Positions 10,835 through 20,956 of a stretch of DNA of 64,000 nucleotides are shown here, in pieces (position 1 is the first letter of the stretch; every line of letters starts with the position of its first letter). The notes beneath the pieces were generated by a model. It saw nothing but the letters and a program-made list of their open reading frames with translations. It did no database searches and was not told the origin of the DNA. The stretch is taken from assembly GCA_027596195.1 (NCBI GenBank), contig JADGJG010000003.1:62001-126000 (forward strand), in the 5' to 3' direction. This DNA comes from Podochytrium sp. JEL0797. Lineage: Eukaryota; Chytridiomycota; Chytridiomycetes; Chytridiales; Chytriomycetaceae. The position numbers were made by a program, and so were the translations under genes.

Positions 10835-12314
10835 ATGACAAATAAAAGAGAATTTCCCAGTCAAGTTTTCCCGCAATCACTTTTGTGTGAAGAAAATCTT
10901 GAAATCACTCACGCCGCGGCCTCAATGCTGACTGATTCAGCCCAAGCCGCAGCTGCTATAACAGACAACCTCGCCTGCCACTGGGACTCGTGCGCCAGAC
11001 ACTTTCCCACCGGCACCGCCCTCTACGACCACCTGGTGGAAGATCACGTGGGCAAACCGCCCGCCAAACCCATCAAAGGTCCCAAGTCGTTTTCTTGCCG
11101 ATGGAATCCGTGTCCTCATGCCGATCGGCCGTTTACGAAGCGTGATAATCTCATCAGTCACTGTCGTGCACATGTTGGTGTTAAGCCGTATGTGTGTCCC
11201 GACTGCGAACGGAGTTTTAAATGGTAAAATGGGGCGGCCGGTGGCGTATTGATCTTTCGGATCTAACAACTGGGTATGGCAGGCCGCATGATCTCAAAAA
11301 GCATTGCATTCGAAAGGGACACACTTTCCCGCTCGATGAGCCTGGGCGGGCCAGGCGGCCAGGTCAAGCCTCAACTGCTGACAAATCACTCCATATTTGT
11401 CTTTGGATGGGGAAGGACGCGCTTCCGTGTCTCAAGGCGGTGGCTGATGTGGGGTTGTTTCTGGATCATGTGGAGGCGCATGCGGTAGGGCAAGGGGTTG
11501 ACGGGTGTCGATGGAAAGGGTGCCATGGTGCTGGAGTGCTGGATACACGGGAGAAGTTGGTGCAGCATTATCGGGGGCACGTTGTGAAGAGTCCTAGGTG
11601 GGTGTTTTTGAGTTTGACTGGCCTGAAACCGTGTAATGATACGTAATGATTAGCGAATCGGAATTACGCACGCATTCCACACCGCTCTTTTCATCATCTT
11701 ATCCATCAGCAGCCGTTTCATCGCATTTACCGTTCTTTTCGCCTCTTCATTCTCAACACGCTACGCACCAGCCTCCATACGGACTTCCCAACCCCTCATC
11801 ACAAGCATTCCAACCTCATCAGCAACACTACAGCGGCGCTGGTCCGTCGCAGTCGTTCCACCCACATTATTCAAGGGCTGTCTCATCGTACCCGCCCCCC
11901 TTTCATATGCATCATGCCGGGCCTTCGCATCCTGTTCTGCCAGGCCTTACTTTTCAGCAACATATCGAGGCGTACCCGTATCATCCGACGCACCAGTCCC
12001 CGGTTTCTATACCTGCCGCTGAACATGGCAACTTGAACCCCATTTCACAACGGCCGTATCTTCCTACATTGTCCAGCAGCAGCGCCCCGCAACTTGGTCG
12101 ATCTTACCCACATGAATACGCGTATTCGTTCTCACAAGGAAGTGGGGGTGGTGGTAGTGGATCGGGGAGCTCGCGGCATCATCCGTATGGAAGGATCGAG
12201 TCTGTGTCACTCGTAGAAAGTGTGTCGAGTAGTGGACAAGGAGGAGCGGTGGAACGGAAGGACTCGGGAGGGAGACAGGTCACGAAGATGTCGGTAACGG
12301 ATATGTGTGAATAA
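10835..12314 (+). CDS. PacC/RIM101-like C2H2 zinc-finger protein 1
   Basis: Predicted 454 residues, exons 10835-11223, 11283-11597 and 11654-12314. Likely DNA-binding regulator. The three-finger block follows the PacC plan: finger 1 CHWDSC..LYDHLVEDHVG, finger 2 CRWNPC..FTKRDNLISHCRAH, finger 3 CPDCERSFKWPHDLKKH. In PacC, fingers 2 and 3 contact DNA of the GCCARG type. A second, partial set follows (CLW..LFLDHVEAH and CRWKGC..LVQHYRGH), but the sixth finger found in the next two paralogues is absent: the exon runs into a Ser/Pro/His/Tyr-rich tail after HVVKSP. The protein ends in KMSVTDMCE, a motif shared with its neighbours. The Arg/Lys-rich stretch after finger 3 could be a nuclear signal. 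The PacC C-terminal processing region is not recognisable. Confidence 0.82.
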
Positions 12315-13084
12315 TCCAGAGGGCTTTGTTCGAGGTCTGGCATCTCATCATCAATCTCTTTCAGCAAAAAAATTCCCTTTTACTTGGGGCTGAAGTTTTT
12401 CTTACTTTGAATATCATCCTTTCCTTTTTATTTCTCCTCTGCGAATGAACAAAAACTTTTGAAGGGGGTTGTCTCGACCTAGCCTTCAAACAAGTTTTTT
12501 CTGTCGAGACGGACGGCATTCTCCCCGATCTCCTTCCCGTTTTTTTACTCCCGTGTTTGGGGGTGCTTCAGCCTTTGATCCGGTGACGGCCACTCAAACG
12601 ATTTTTTGTTTCATCTGCCCCCCACCCGGTTTTTTGCAATTGATTTGGATTTATGAATTAGAATGAATTACGAGGAGGAGAGGAAGGGGGTACTCGGGCA
12701 TTGACAGTCATATTTAGGACGATTTTGAGATCTGTGAGTCTCCTGTGGTTGACAATAATGCTGTGGAAGCTGTTATTGACGCAAAAATAATTCCATTCCA
12801 GAGAAGATGGATTACACGATTTAACGTGAATACTTGGCAATAATCACGTAATTGAGAGTGAATTACCTCATGATGGATTGGGGCTTCCTAAGGCTTGAAT
12901 TTCCCTTTGTTTCTCGGGTTATCGCCTCGATATAATTTTTGACTCTTATCCGGCTTGCTTAGCTTGGGCGTATTTGAGCTTCGATATAAAGAATTTGTTA
13001 AACGTTGACGACAATTTTTTTTTGGTCATTCATTTCCAAATTGGATTACTCGATAAGGAATTAAAAAGTAGTTCAAATAACAAA
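12315..13084. other. Intergenic region upstream of PacC-like gene 2
   Basis: No convincing gene. It is T-rich after the preceding stop. The 6-mer CTTGGC (reverse complement of the PacC-type GCCAAG) occurs at 12833-12838, 247 bp before the next ATG. One such match is expected by chance roughly every kilobase. Confidence 0.4.
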
Positions 13085-14560
13085 ATGATGACTGGGCGAC
13101 CCATCTCACTGATGCAAGAAGCAGCCGGCCAGGAACCAGGCGCACAGTTGCTCCTCTGCGAATGGGAATCTTGTCACCTCCACTTCCCTAACGGCTCGCT
13201 CTTGCTCGAACACCTCATGCGCGACCATATCCCACCTCCACCGGGCAAAACCGCCAGCTCACCCAAAGAGTGGTTCTGCCTTTGGGACGAATGTCGCCAG
13301 ACCGAACGGTCGTTCACGAAACGCGACAACCTCTTGTCTCATTGTCGATCGCACGTCCCGACCAAACCGTATGCTTGTCCGGATTGCAACAAAAGTTTCA
13401 AGTGGCCACATGATCTCAAGAAACACTGCTTGCGAAAGGGGCATCGGTTTCCGTTGGATGAGCCTGGGAGGGGGACGCGCAGGAAGGCGGGAGGACAGGT
13501 GGCTGCGACTCCTTCGAAAGCGCCGGTGGCGTTTCATACTTGCTTGTGGACGGACAGTACTCAATTGCTGTGTCTCAAGGGGTTCTCGGATGCGGATTTA
13601 TTTTTTGAACATATCCAGGATCACTCATTGGAACAGTCGTTGATGCTGTGTCAATGGAAGGGGTGTGGGGATCAGAGATATTTCTTGTCACGTGGGGAGC
13701 TGGCTGCACATTACAAGAGTCATATTTCGCATCAACCGTTCGTTTGCGCGGTTTGCAAGATGGCTTTTACCGGGTATGGCGATTTATTTCTCCTCTTTTT
13801 CCTCGTTATTTACTTTTATATTTTCAGGCCACAAGAGTTGAGACAGCATTGTGTCCAGACTTCTCATTATGAGCAAACTCCAGAGGGGGCAGGTTCCTCC
13901 TCTACCGGTTTAGGCTCAGCGTCTGTCCCACAACCAACGCACGCAGCTTTCCAGTCCTCATTTGGAACTCGTTCCTCTCCACTTCCTCTATCAAGACCAC
14001 GTGGCCACACGTACCCGCCGTTGTATTTCCTATCCAATCCAAACCCTGCCTCCGCTGGTCCGTCGCAGGCGACGTATCAATTCATACACACACCGCTGCC
14101 CCAAACTTATCCCTCTCGCCCGTATCTCTCCACCTCCCCGCTCTCGCACGAAGCGCCAGTCGAGTACCCCCAGTTCCAGAAAAGTACATCGTTGCCGACG
14201 TTTCCTTCTTTTGAAACAAGACCCGAATTTTCTTCGCCCTCCCGATACGATACTGAGTACGCGCAGTCCCCGAGACGAGGCAGTGCCCCTGTTTCGCGGC
14301 GCTTGGTTTCTCTGCCTCTGCAAGGGTATGGCCCTGGGCCCGGCACGGCGGGATTAATGCAGCGGTATGAGCCGTATGGGAGACGTGAGGCTTTGGAAGA
14401 GGGCGGTGGTAATACACGTGTGTCTGAGTATTTAGGTAGGGAAGGGCAGAGTATCGTTGGCGAGCAGGGCTCGGTTCAGGGAGTGGAAATGAAGGTGGAA
14501 AGTTCGGCGACGGGGAGGGAAGGAAGGAGCAAAATGTCACTGGATGATATGGTGGAATAA
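13085..14560 (+). CDS. PacC/RIM101-like C2H2 zinc-finger protein 2 (two finger triplets)
   Basis: Predicted 473 residues, exons 13085-13773 and 13828-14560. The 54-bp intron keeps the frame open, so the gene could be mistaken for intronless. MMTGRPISLM leads into triplet one: CEWESC..LLEHLMRDH, CLWDECRQTERSFTKRDNLLSHCRSH, CPDCNKSFKWPHDLKKHC. Triplet two is CLW..LFFEHIQDH, CQWKGC..LAAHYKSH and CAVCKMAFTGPQELRQHC, with the intron splitting the last finger exactly where the intron splits finger 3 in paralogues. This suggests internal duplication of an exon-intron unit. The Ser/Pro/Tyr-rich tail ends in KMSLDDMVE. It is a close tandem duplicate of the next gene. The nuclear regulator role is inferred from the fingers. 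Confidence 0.85.
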   Translation: MMTGRPISLMQEAAGQEPGAQLLLCEWESCHLHFPNGSLLLEHLMRDHIPPPPGKTASSPKEWFCLWDECRQTERSFTKRDNLLSHCRSHVPTKPYACPDCNKSFKWPHDLKKHCLRKGHRFPLDEPGRGTRRKAGGQVAATPSKAPVAFHTCLWTDSTQLLCLKGFSDADLFFEHIQDHSLEQSLMLCQWKGCGDQRYFLSRGELAAHYKSHISHQPFVCAVCKMAFTGYGDLFLLFFLVIYFYIFRPQELRQHCVQTSHYEQTPEGAGSSSTGLGSASVPQPTHAAFQSSFGTRSSPLPLSRPRGHTYPPLYFLSNPNPASAGPSQATYQFIHTPLPQTYPSRPYLSTSPLSHEAPVEYPQFQKSTSLPTFPSFETRPEFSSPSRYDTEYAQSPRRGSAPVSRRLVSLPLQGYGPGPGTAGLMQRYEPYGRREALEEGGGNTRVSEYLGREGQSIVGEQGSVQGVEMKVESSATGREGRSKMSLDDMVE

Positions 14561-14654
14561 TCCTGTTATTTTGAGATTTGTATTTTTATATATATAAACT
14601 GAAATTTCCATTCTGATTAACATTGTAAAATCTACGTCCAACGCACGTGCTGGT

Positions 14655-14693
14655 TCAATTGCGTTGGCCCTCGCTTGAACGCAGGCGAAGCCG
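14655..14693 (+). repeat. Duplicated 3'-flank element, copy 1
   Basis: The block containing GCGTTGGCCCTCGCTTGAA followed by CGCAGGCGAAG sits about 100 bp past the stop of PacC-like gene 2. A diverged copy lies past gene 3. It marks the boundary of the tandem duplication. Confidence 0.6.
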
Positions 14694-14892
14694 AGAAAGT
14701 GAGGGATATTTTGCCCGCTTTCAGATGCACCCAGGTTGTTCCTTCGACGATCAGGAGCTTTTAGGTAATTGAGATCCAATTTCGGTAAAATATGTCAGAA
14801 ATTTGTCAGAAATTTGTTACAGATTCCATTAAAGATGGATTATGCCAAGATTACGCAATTAGTGGAAATAATAAGACATTCAGATAACCAGG

Positions 14893-16391
14893 ATGATTGG
14901 GCCACCCATCTCTCCAGGCGAAGAAGCTGCTGGACAGGAACCAGGCACACAGGCACGCATCTGCGAATGGGAATCTTGCCGCCTTCAGTTCCCTGACGGG
15001 TCACTCCTGCTCGAACACCTCATGCGTGATCATATCCCGCCGCCACCAGGCAAAACCGGCAGCGCACCTAAACAGTGGTTGTGCCACTGGAGTGAATGTC
15101 GCCAGACCGAACGGTCGTTCACGAAACGCGACAACCTCTTGTCACATTGTCGATCGCACGTTCCAATCAAACCGTATGCTTGTCCAGATTGCGAAAAGAG
15201 TTTCAAGTGGCCACATGATCTCAAGAAACATTGCTTGCGAAAGGGGCATCGGTTTCCGTTGGACGAACCTGGGAGGGGAACGCGCAGGAAGGCTGCAGGA
15301 CAGCAGGCTGCGTCCTCTTTGCAAGCGCCGGTGGCGATTCATACTTGCTTGTGGGTGGATACCAATCAATTGCCGTGTCTCAAGGGGTTTGCGAATACGG
15401 ATTCGTTGTTTGAACATATCCTCGATCACGCATTGAAACAACCCTTGATGTTGTGTCTCTGGAAAGGGTGTGGGGAACAGAGATATTTCTTGTCACGCGA
15501 AGAGTTGATTGCGCATTACAAGAGTCATATTTCAATTCAATCATTCGTATGTAAGATTTGTAAGATGGCATGGTGATTTTCTTTACGCCATTCTACAAAA
15601 TCCTCGTTATTTACTTTTCGTTTTCAGGCCACAAGAGCTGAGACAGCATTGTATCCAGACTTCTCATTATGAGCAAAATCCAGAGGCGGCGAGTTCCTCC
15701 TATTCCTCATCAAGCTCCACCAGCAGGGCGTTAGCGCCACAAGCTACCCATGGCGCTTTCCAGCCCTCATTTGGAACTAATTCCTCTCCAATTCCTCTAT
15801 CAAGACACACGTACCCGCCTACTTATTTCGTGTCCAACCCAAATCCTGCCGCTGCTGGTCCGTCGCTAGCGATATCCATCCAATACTCCCTTCATCCTCC
15901 CATCCCAGAACCAAGCGTATTCCTCTCACCCGCATTTTATCGCCTCCCCGCTCTCTCACGAACCGCCTGTCGAGTTTTCCCAGTTTCGTCAAAGCACGTC
16001 ATTGCCCACGTTTCCGTCGTTTGTGACAAGACCCGAAAACTATCCTCCATCTTCACAATATGACACTGAGTACACGCAAGTACCGAGACGAGTCAGTGCT
16101 CCCGCGTCGCGGCGCTTGGATTTACCGCATGTGCAAGGTTTTGTTCCTGGGTCCAGTATCGCGAGACCAATGCAGCGGTATCAGCCGTATGGGAGACGGC
16201 GAAGCTTGTCGGGAACTGCGGAAGAGGGCGTTGGTGGTGGAGGGTTGCGCGTGTTGGTGAATTTAGGTGGGGAAAGAGAAGGTGGCGTGGACGAGCAGGA
16301 CTCGGTTCAGGGAGCGGATGTGAAGGCGCAAAGTTCGGCGACTGGAAGTGAAGGAAGAAACAAAATGTCACTCGATGATATGGTTGAATAA
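14893..16391 (+). CDS. PacC/RIM101-like C2H2 zinc-finger protein 3 (reading frame interrupted in tail)
   Basis: Near copy of the preceding gene. Exon 1 (14893-15572) carries both finger triplets, starting MIGPPISPGEEAAGQEPG. The 55-bp intron (15573-15627) splits the sixth finger, CKICKMAWPQELRQHC. Exon 2 reads in one frame to about 15870 (SNPNPAAAGPSLA). The homologous tail then continues in the +1 frame (LSHEPPVEFSQF, TRPENYPP, PRRVSAPASRRLD) to KMSLDDMVE at 16391. As written, translation of the first frame would stop at 16063. Explanations are a real frameshift, an assembly base error, or a second short intron in this Pro-rich stretch. The finger region is intact, so a DNA-binding product is expected either way. 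Confidence 0.7.
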
Positions 16392-16565
16392 CCCTGGTGG
16401 TTTGAAGGTGCATATATATAATTACATATGCAAAAAATTGTATAGTTTAATTTGCTCGTAGAGCCAAAATGTGAATAATCATATCGGATTTGTAACAGGG
16501 TTGATTACTCATTTTTTTTTTGACTTTCCCTTCTCACTTCCTCGACTTGCATGTGCTTATACGGT

Positions 16566-16600
16566 TGTGTTGGCCCTCACTCAAATGCAGGCGAAGAGAG
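16566..16600 (+). repeat. Duplicated 3'-flank element, copy 2
   Basis: GTGTTGGCCCTCACTCAAA followed by TGCAGGCGAAG corresponds to the element at 14655-14693, at a similar place downstream of PacC-like gene 3. The duplication unit therefore included non-coding 3' sequence. Confidence 0.6.
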
Positions 16601-16681
16601 AAATTGTTAGTGAAATCAGAATAAAAGCGTAGCTCGGGATTTTTTGTCAGCATGCATTTGTCGAGGCGCCCAGGCAGTGAC

Positions 16682-16696
16682 GCCAAGGCAGCCAAG
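16682..16696 (+). promoter_or_regulatory. Two GCCAAG hexamers (candidate PacC-type sites)
   Basis: GCCAAG occurs at 16682-16687 and again at 16691-16696, 57-71 bp before the ATG of PacC-like gene 4. GCCARG is the established Aspergillus PacC target. Autoregulation is an inference; the sites may be fortuitous or lie in the 5' UTR. A single GCCAAG also lies at 14844-14849, 44 bp before gene 3. Confidence 0.3.
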
Positions 16697-16752
16697 CCGC
16701 CACCATCATAAGTTAATTATTAAAGTCAGATGATTGATATTATATTAAAAAT

Positions 16753-17686
16753 ATGATGAATCAAACTCGATCGCCTTTCCTGGAATCCAGCGTCGAGGGC
16801 ACTTCCACGGAAGTGCCGCTAGTTTGCCGATGGATATCGTGCGGCCAACACTTCCCAAGCGGCCCCGAACTCTATCAACACCTGATCAGCCTACACGTCA
16901 GCAAACCCTCAACCAAATCCGACAAAACACCCAAAGTGCATATTTGCAGTTGGATTGGCTGTCCGCACACGAACCGACCATTTGCCAAGCCGGACAACCT
17001 TGTTTCACATTGCAAGGTCCATGTTCCAACAAAGCCGCATAATTGTCTTGGCTGTAACAAGTCCTTCAAGTGGTATGTGTGTGTGCGTTTGTCCTGCATG
17101 CATTAACTAACGTGCATGAAGGCTGCATGATCTCAAGAAGCACTGCATTCGCAAGGGGCATGCCTTTCCAGCTGGCGACAACTCTCCTCCTGATCCTAGA
17201 TTATCGAACGACCCGGATCCTCGATTGCATCAAACTCAGTCGCAGCCATTGGCAACGCTTCCACCACACCACGAAGAGAATTTGCAGCAACACGGTAGTT
17301 CCTCCTCGCGATGGTTTCATGAGCTTGGGCCACAGCACAATCCATACGACTCGATACCTCATTCTCTTCCACTCGCAATGCAACCCAATCACGCACCTGG
17401 TCATTCACCTCCTCGGTACTACTTTCAACGGGCCGATCCCAACGCTCCGCAGCTGAGTCAGTCGTATCCACCACCAACGAACGAGGTACCTGGAAATATT
17501 TCGGGACCAAATCAAGCCTCATTTGGAGGCCAAGACGTGTCATTTAGGCCCGATTTTGCAACGATGGAAATCGACAGCGTGGGCGGAATGGGTGTATCAC
17601 AAGAGGCGCAGAATTCATCGGTGAATCCCTTGGACGCTCCAACAGAACGGAGACAAATACTTTCAATATCTGATCTTTGCGAATAG
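16753..17686 (+). CDS. PacC/RIM101-like C2H2 zinc-finger protein 4 (single triplet)
   Basis: Predicted 294 residues, exons 16753-17072 and 17122-17686. It has one finger triplet: CRWISC..LYQHLISLH, CSWIGCPHTNRPFAKPDNLVSHCKVH and CLGCNKSFKWLHDLKKHC. The intron splits finger 3 at the Trp codon, the same place as in genes 1-3. There is no second triplet. The rest is Pro/Gln/Ser-rich and ends ILSISDLCE, a divergent form of the KMS-x-x-D-M-x-E ending of the neighbours. Arg-to-Pro in KPDN (KRDN elsewhere) alters the finger-2 recognition region, so its DNA preference may differ. It is the last of four same-strand PacC-like genes. Confidence 0.8.
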
Positions 17687-17742
17687 ATTCATTGTTGTTA
17701 ATTTGTCATTGTTTGATTCATTTCCACTTCGAGCACGCCAAC

Positions 17743-20700
17743 ATGGCAGCAAACGAACGACCTAGTGATATCGTATCCCTCCTTCGAGATCAATATTACT
17801 ATCGGAACGAGTCTTTCGTCTATAACTGCGGCAGCAAGACCCCAGTTATTGCATCGCCCACGAAATCCATTTTCGCATCACTCGCCATTCCGAAGCCAGC
17901 AGAATCAACGGAAAAGCTATCCTCCTCTCCTAAGAAGCAAATCACTTCAAAGTCGTACCAGACCGTACGGGCGCATATTGACCACGCGCTCTCTCAGACG
18001 CGGAATCAGCAGAATGTCATCTGCACAGACCTGCTGTTGGTGAAATCCATGCAAATCCTGCGTCCAGAACGCTATAGACATAAATCTGCTCTGACTTTGA
18101 ATGATGTTGAGATTGAATGGAGGAATTTTGGAAAGAATGAACGAACTGGCAATTTGAGGCCGATCCGATTGGGAGGATACACGTCTTTATCCAAACTGGT
18201 GCCAAATAGTAACATATCTGGAAGATGTCATACCTCTGGAAAATTTGCGAATCCTTCGTCTTCTCGCGCACGAGAATTTCCAAGAAAGATTGATTTCCGC
18301 GCGAAAATTCAGCTCGATTCGGTTGAGGATGTGGATGAAAAGTCGACTTTGCTTCCTGCCGAAACAAGAAATCTATCTCGCCTTGCGCGTTGCAAAAGCC
18401 AACATTTGAAAAGGAAGGACTCCGTACCCCTGCTTCGATCGTCAAAAAGCAGCTCAGACATGCGATTATTTAATGTGAGTTCTTTTCATGTGCAAAGCGT
18501 ACTGATTTATCATATTTATAAAGGGCACCAATTCGAGAACCGTTTCAACTTCCATCTTCCCAAAATCACGAGAGAATCTGTTTCCATCCACCTTTGATAT
18601 TCATCACCAACCACGTCAATTGGCCCATCCAAAAAAAAAGTCGTTCACGGCACCTCACCCATCCACCCTCCAACAAGCTCCCTTCCTTCCCCCCAAGCCA
18701 AAAACCACCAACATCCTAGCAGAACATCGCGAACACATTATTCTTCTCCAACTCAAACAGAAAGGCCCGCGAAAGCCACCATCGCCTCCACCCCCTGATG
18801 AGTTTGAATACGAGACACGTTTACGCAGTGCCCATGCAACGTTCCGAGTGCAGGACCTTGTCAGAAGGACAGCGAGGGTGGATCTCGAGGATAACAATAT
18901 TCCTGGTGACTACGAATACGACAAGAAAATGCGTGGATTGTTTCTGCCGAGCTTGTTTTCTGGCTATGCACCAGAGGATTATCGCGGCAACAGTGCAAGG
19001 GAGAGGAAGGAAGCTTTGACGCCAAAGATGCCAGCAATGATTCAAAAGCCTGTTGCCCCTACTGGCCCTGAAATAGTCAATCTGAATAGCCAGAAACGGA
19101 AAAGTTTATTCTTGCCACCTGCCGGAAATATAGGCAGGACCGCGGCCTTGTCAGGAGGGAAGAAGATGTCCCCCAATTCAAAAGGATCAGCAAAATTGCG
19201 AAGGGAATCGCAAAAAATCAACAAACCCAGCAAATCCGAGGTCACACGAAACATCCCTCAGCCAGCCCCACTTGGAACTTTAGAGGCGGCCAAGAGCGCA
19301 GACGAGGAGTCTCCGCACGAGATCAATCTCGTCCAAATGAGATGGGAAAGGGCCCTCTACAGCGTGCTGAAACAGACTCGCATCAAGAAAATGGTTCTCG
19401 AGGACGGAAACAGACCTGATTCCAGTGCGGCTCAGGTGAAGCTTTCAACTGCCAAGAAAGACGCGAAAGACTTGCTCGGCTTATCGCAGCTTCGGAGATT
19501 TTATGAGTTGAATGTGGGAGAGAGGAATAATGACAAGGAAATGGATATACTTGACGGGATTTTGGGGAAATTTAAATGCTTTATCAAGTTGTCTCCAGTG
19601 GTGAGTGAGTTTGGAAGAGGCCATCCTTACTAATTCATTTTCCAGGTGCGATATAAACTGTATAACGCGGCGACGCTTGTATCATATCCTCGCAACACTG
19701 TCATGATTCGCGAGGGACACCAAGCAAAATTCTGGTATATCGTCTTATCTGGAGAATGCCTTCAAGTTCTTCGCCCGAATACACCCATGACTGTCACATC
19801 CAAAGTTTCAGTAGGTGGATCCGTTGGGGAATTCTCCGCCATGTTTGGAGCAACCAGTGACAGCGAGTTAAGGCACACCCAAGCGTATTGTCTGATGAGG
19901 ACGGTATTTCTTCGAATTGAGAAGCAAGACTTTATGGCGATTTCCAGGGAAGCAAGAGGCCTTGATACCATTGTGATGGATTTCTTTACTTCTGTGCCCG
20001 CGTTCTTTGGGGTAGAAAAGTCGCTCTTGACTCGCCTCTGCCAGAGAAGGTGATTCTTTACCATTAACTTCTTCTGCATCTAACCAAAATACATATAGCA
20101 TTGTGAGGCGATTCGACTCGGGTCAAGTGATTCTCCGCGCTGGCGATTTCTGTTCAAACTTGTACTTCATCATCAAAGGCAAGGCTCGGGCTTTGCACAT
20201 GGTCACATTCATCAAAGTCGACGGCGGCGAGCAGACAACAGGCCAATTTGGTGGCAATTCGAGACGCCACAAGTACTCATTGGCCCCTGGCGGTGTGGAT
20301 CCAACTCTCAAGCTTGGGCCCGACGATGAGATTGTTCGTGAGCTCGCAACTGTTCTCGATCTGCAAAACGGAATGTTTTTCCCGCCCATCCGACCTTCCA
20401 AGATTGTTCTTGAGCAACAGCAAGCGCTTGCTAAACTGGAATCAAAGGCAACTGGTCAAGCACGACCGGGAACCCAGCAAAGAAAACCATCCGCGGCCCC
20501 AGGGCTAGGAGATTTGAGCGCTGACATGCACGCACTTCAAGTTCCTTTTCATTTTGTTGCCATGGAGAAGACGGAACTTTGTGTTGTGGCCGTGCAAGAT
20601 CTTCATGAGATTCTCCCAATCACGGCTTTAAATCGTATCATGGAAAACCGCTCAATGACGGATATCGGTACACAGGAAATCGAAGAGCGATATTTGAGTG

Positions 20701-20855
20701 CCCAGGGGTGGCGGGACACGGAAAACATTGGATCCAAAACCTTGCAAATCGGAAACTTTTCGAAAGACTCGAGTTGGAGTCACCCAGTCACGGCAAACAA
20801 GTTCAAGAAATCGGGGGAGATAATGAACGATCCATTTTCGCATGGAAGATTTTGA
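17743..20855 (+). CDS. Protein with two cyclic-nucleotide-binding-like domains, copy 1
   Basis: Predicted 989 residues, exons 17743-18474, 18524-19600, 19646-20049 and 20099-20855, all in phase. About 600 residues of basic, disordered N-terminal sequence precede two CNB folds. In the first, EGHQAKFWYIVLSGECLQVL leads to the phosphate-binding-cassette-like GGSVGEFSAMFG, with an Arg at SELRHTQAY. The Gly-Glu pair is present but the usual PR(A/T)A end is not obvious. In the second, VILRAGDFCSNLYFIIKGKA is followed by a long insertion with no cassette. A second domain lacking ligand residues suggests a structural role. Tandem CNB proteins of this type occur in ciliated or flagellated eukaryotes (for example CNBD2 in sperm); a zoospore role is inference. 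Confidence 0.7.
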
Positions 20856-20956
20856 ATAAAGGGGAATGGGGAAAGAGAGGAGGGGAGAAAAGAATTAAGT
20901 TTTAGTCGATCATCTGAATTTTCGAAGAGAGCGCGCATCCCAATCCCATTGATTCT

